DNA of 47,130 nucleotides. Source: an uncultured SAR86 cluster bacterium (lineage in GTDB: Bacteria; Pseudomonadota; Gammaproteobacteria; Magnimaribacterales; D2472). The stretch's first letter is position 1, and each line of letters starts with the position of its first letter. Of this stretch, positions 46,808 to 47,130 are shown in pieces. The stretch covers positions 1 through 47,130 of the forward strand of contig CACDUZ010000006.1 of NCBI GenBank assembly GCA_902556105.1, read 5' to 3'. The notes beneath the pieces are model-generated. The model saw only the letters and a program-made list of their open reading frames with translations, had not been told where the DNA came from and did no database searches. Position numbers and translations under genes: made by a program.

Positions 46808-47130
46808 ATGCGTAAGTTAATAACCCTTTTTATTTTGTTAAATAGTTTTCCTTTGCTAGCAGACTTTGATGATAAATGCTCTGTATTGATTACACTTAGA
46901 TTTCAAAATAACGAAGATGCTTACCAGGATGCTTTGAATAAAATTAAACAATGTGAGAAATATGATATTTTGTCTGTAACAAGTTTTCTAGAGCTTTCCA
47001 TTAGCAAGGTATACATAACAGACTTAATACAAACTTACTGCATGTTTAATCATGAGATTGTTACCTTGTTAGATAATAAAACATCTAATCTAAGCTGCGT
47101 GCATAGAGGAAATGCTCGTAATGAGAGAAA
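46808..47130 (+). CDS. Partial exported protein, function unknown
   Basis: An open frame starts at ATG 46808 and runs off the window after 107 codons without a stop. The N-terminus MRKLITLFILLNSFPLLA is a clear signal peptide. The visible mature part has four Cys (in DDKCSVLI, IKQCEKYD, TYCMFN and LSCVHRG), suggesting disulfides. It is divergent from the gamma-glutamyltransferase gene over a 43-base gap. I recognise no family. Confidence 0.6.
   Translation, partial: MRKLITLFILLNSFPLLADFDDKCSVLITLRFQNNEDAYQDALNKIKQCEKYDILSVTSFLELSISKVYITDLIQTYCMFNHEIVTLLDNKTSNLSCVHRGNARNER

Noticed and set aside
1..47130. CRISPR array, prophage, insertion sequence or toxin-antitoxin module
   Set aside because: I saw no spaced direct repeats, transposase or integrase motifs, phage structural genes or small paired toxin/antitoxin frames.

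Overview
The window reads as one chromosomal stretch of a very AT-rich, gene-dense gammaproteobacterium. Gaps between genes are mostly under 100 bases and many neighbours overlap by 1-14 bases. The run lolC-lolD-exbB-exbD-msbA/lpxK-kdsB-murB matches the order I know from gammaproteobacteria such as Pseudomonas. Together with the low GC, the large TonB-dependent receptor, the ETF system, a dehalogenase-like enzyme and several glutathione transferases, this suggests a streamlined marine heterotroph of the SAR86 type. That assignment is inference; there is no rRNA here to confirm it. I see no phage, insertion sequence, CRISPR array or integron.

Layout. 1-1740 (+): a small membrane protein with a terminator, a frameshifted DUF1295 enzyme and a PsiE-family protein. 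4263-1737 (-): nitronate monooxygenase-like protein, class IV aminotransferase and sulfotransferase. 4368-10438 (+): a tight eight-gene operon of DUF1330, metallo-beta-lactamase hydrolase, membrane protein, DsbA/kappa-GST-type isomerase, haloalkane dehalogenase-like hydrolase and three glutathione-transferase-family proteins. 14387-10430 (-): etfB, etfA, an exported amidohydrolase and a ceramidase-family membrane protein. 14543-17960 (+): ETF-ubiquinone oxidoreductase (frameshifted) and a DUF885 lipoprotein peptidase. 32085-17938 (-): a run of about 15 genes from trpS and hemH through fatty-acid/aldehyde enzymes to the envelope block, ending with LysE, DUF1285 and DUF2256. 32119-33543 (+): a DUF349 protein. 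38142-33540 (-): tRNA-Ser, thioesterase, HD-domain protein, two broken alpha/beta hydrolases and a GPH-type symporter. 40966-38249 (-): TonB-dependent receptor. Then a DmdA/GcvT-like protein (-), a degenerate metallo-beta-lactamase protein (+), a duplicated-domain lipoprotein (-), a class V aminotransferase (-), a gamma-glutamyltransferase (-) and a partial exported protein running off the end (+).

Two things stand out. First, MsbA and LpxK are encoded as one 919-residue protein, joining the lipid A 4'-kinase to the lipid A flippase. Second, seven genes (DUF1295, ETF-QO, LysE, DUF2256, aldehyde dehydrogenase, DUF3089 and an alpha/beta hydrolase) each need one or two single-base corrections to read through. 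Six of the eight lesions are one surplus base in a run of 6-9 A or T. This is either a systematic sequencing or assembly error or real homopolymer slippage, and raw reads would tell. Functionally, the window combines electron transfer from acyl-CoA-type oxidation (ETF, ETF-QO, dienoyl-CoA reductase, aldehyde dehydrogenase), glutathione-linked detoxification or catabolism, and outer-envelope assembly.
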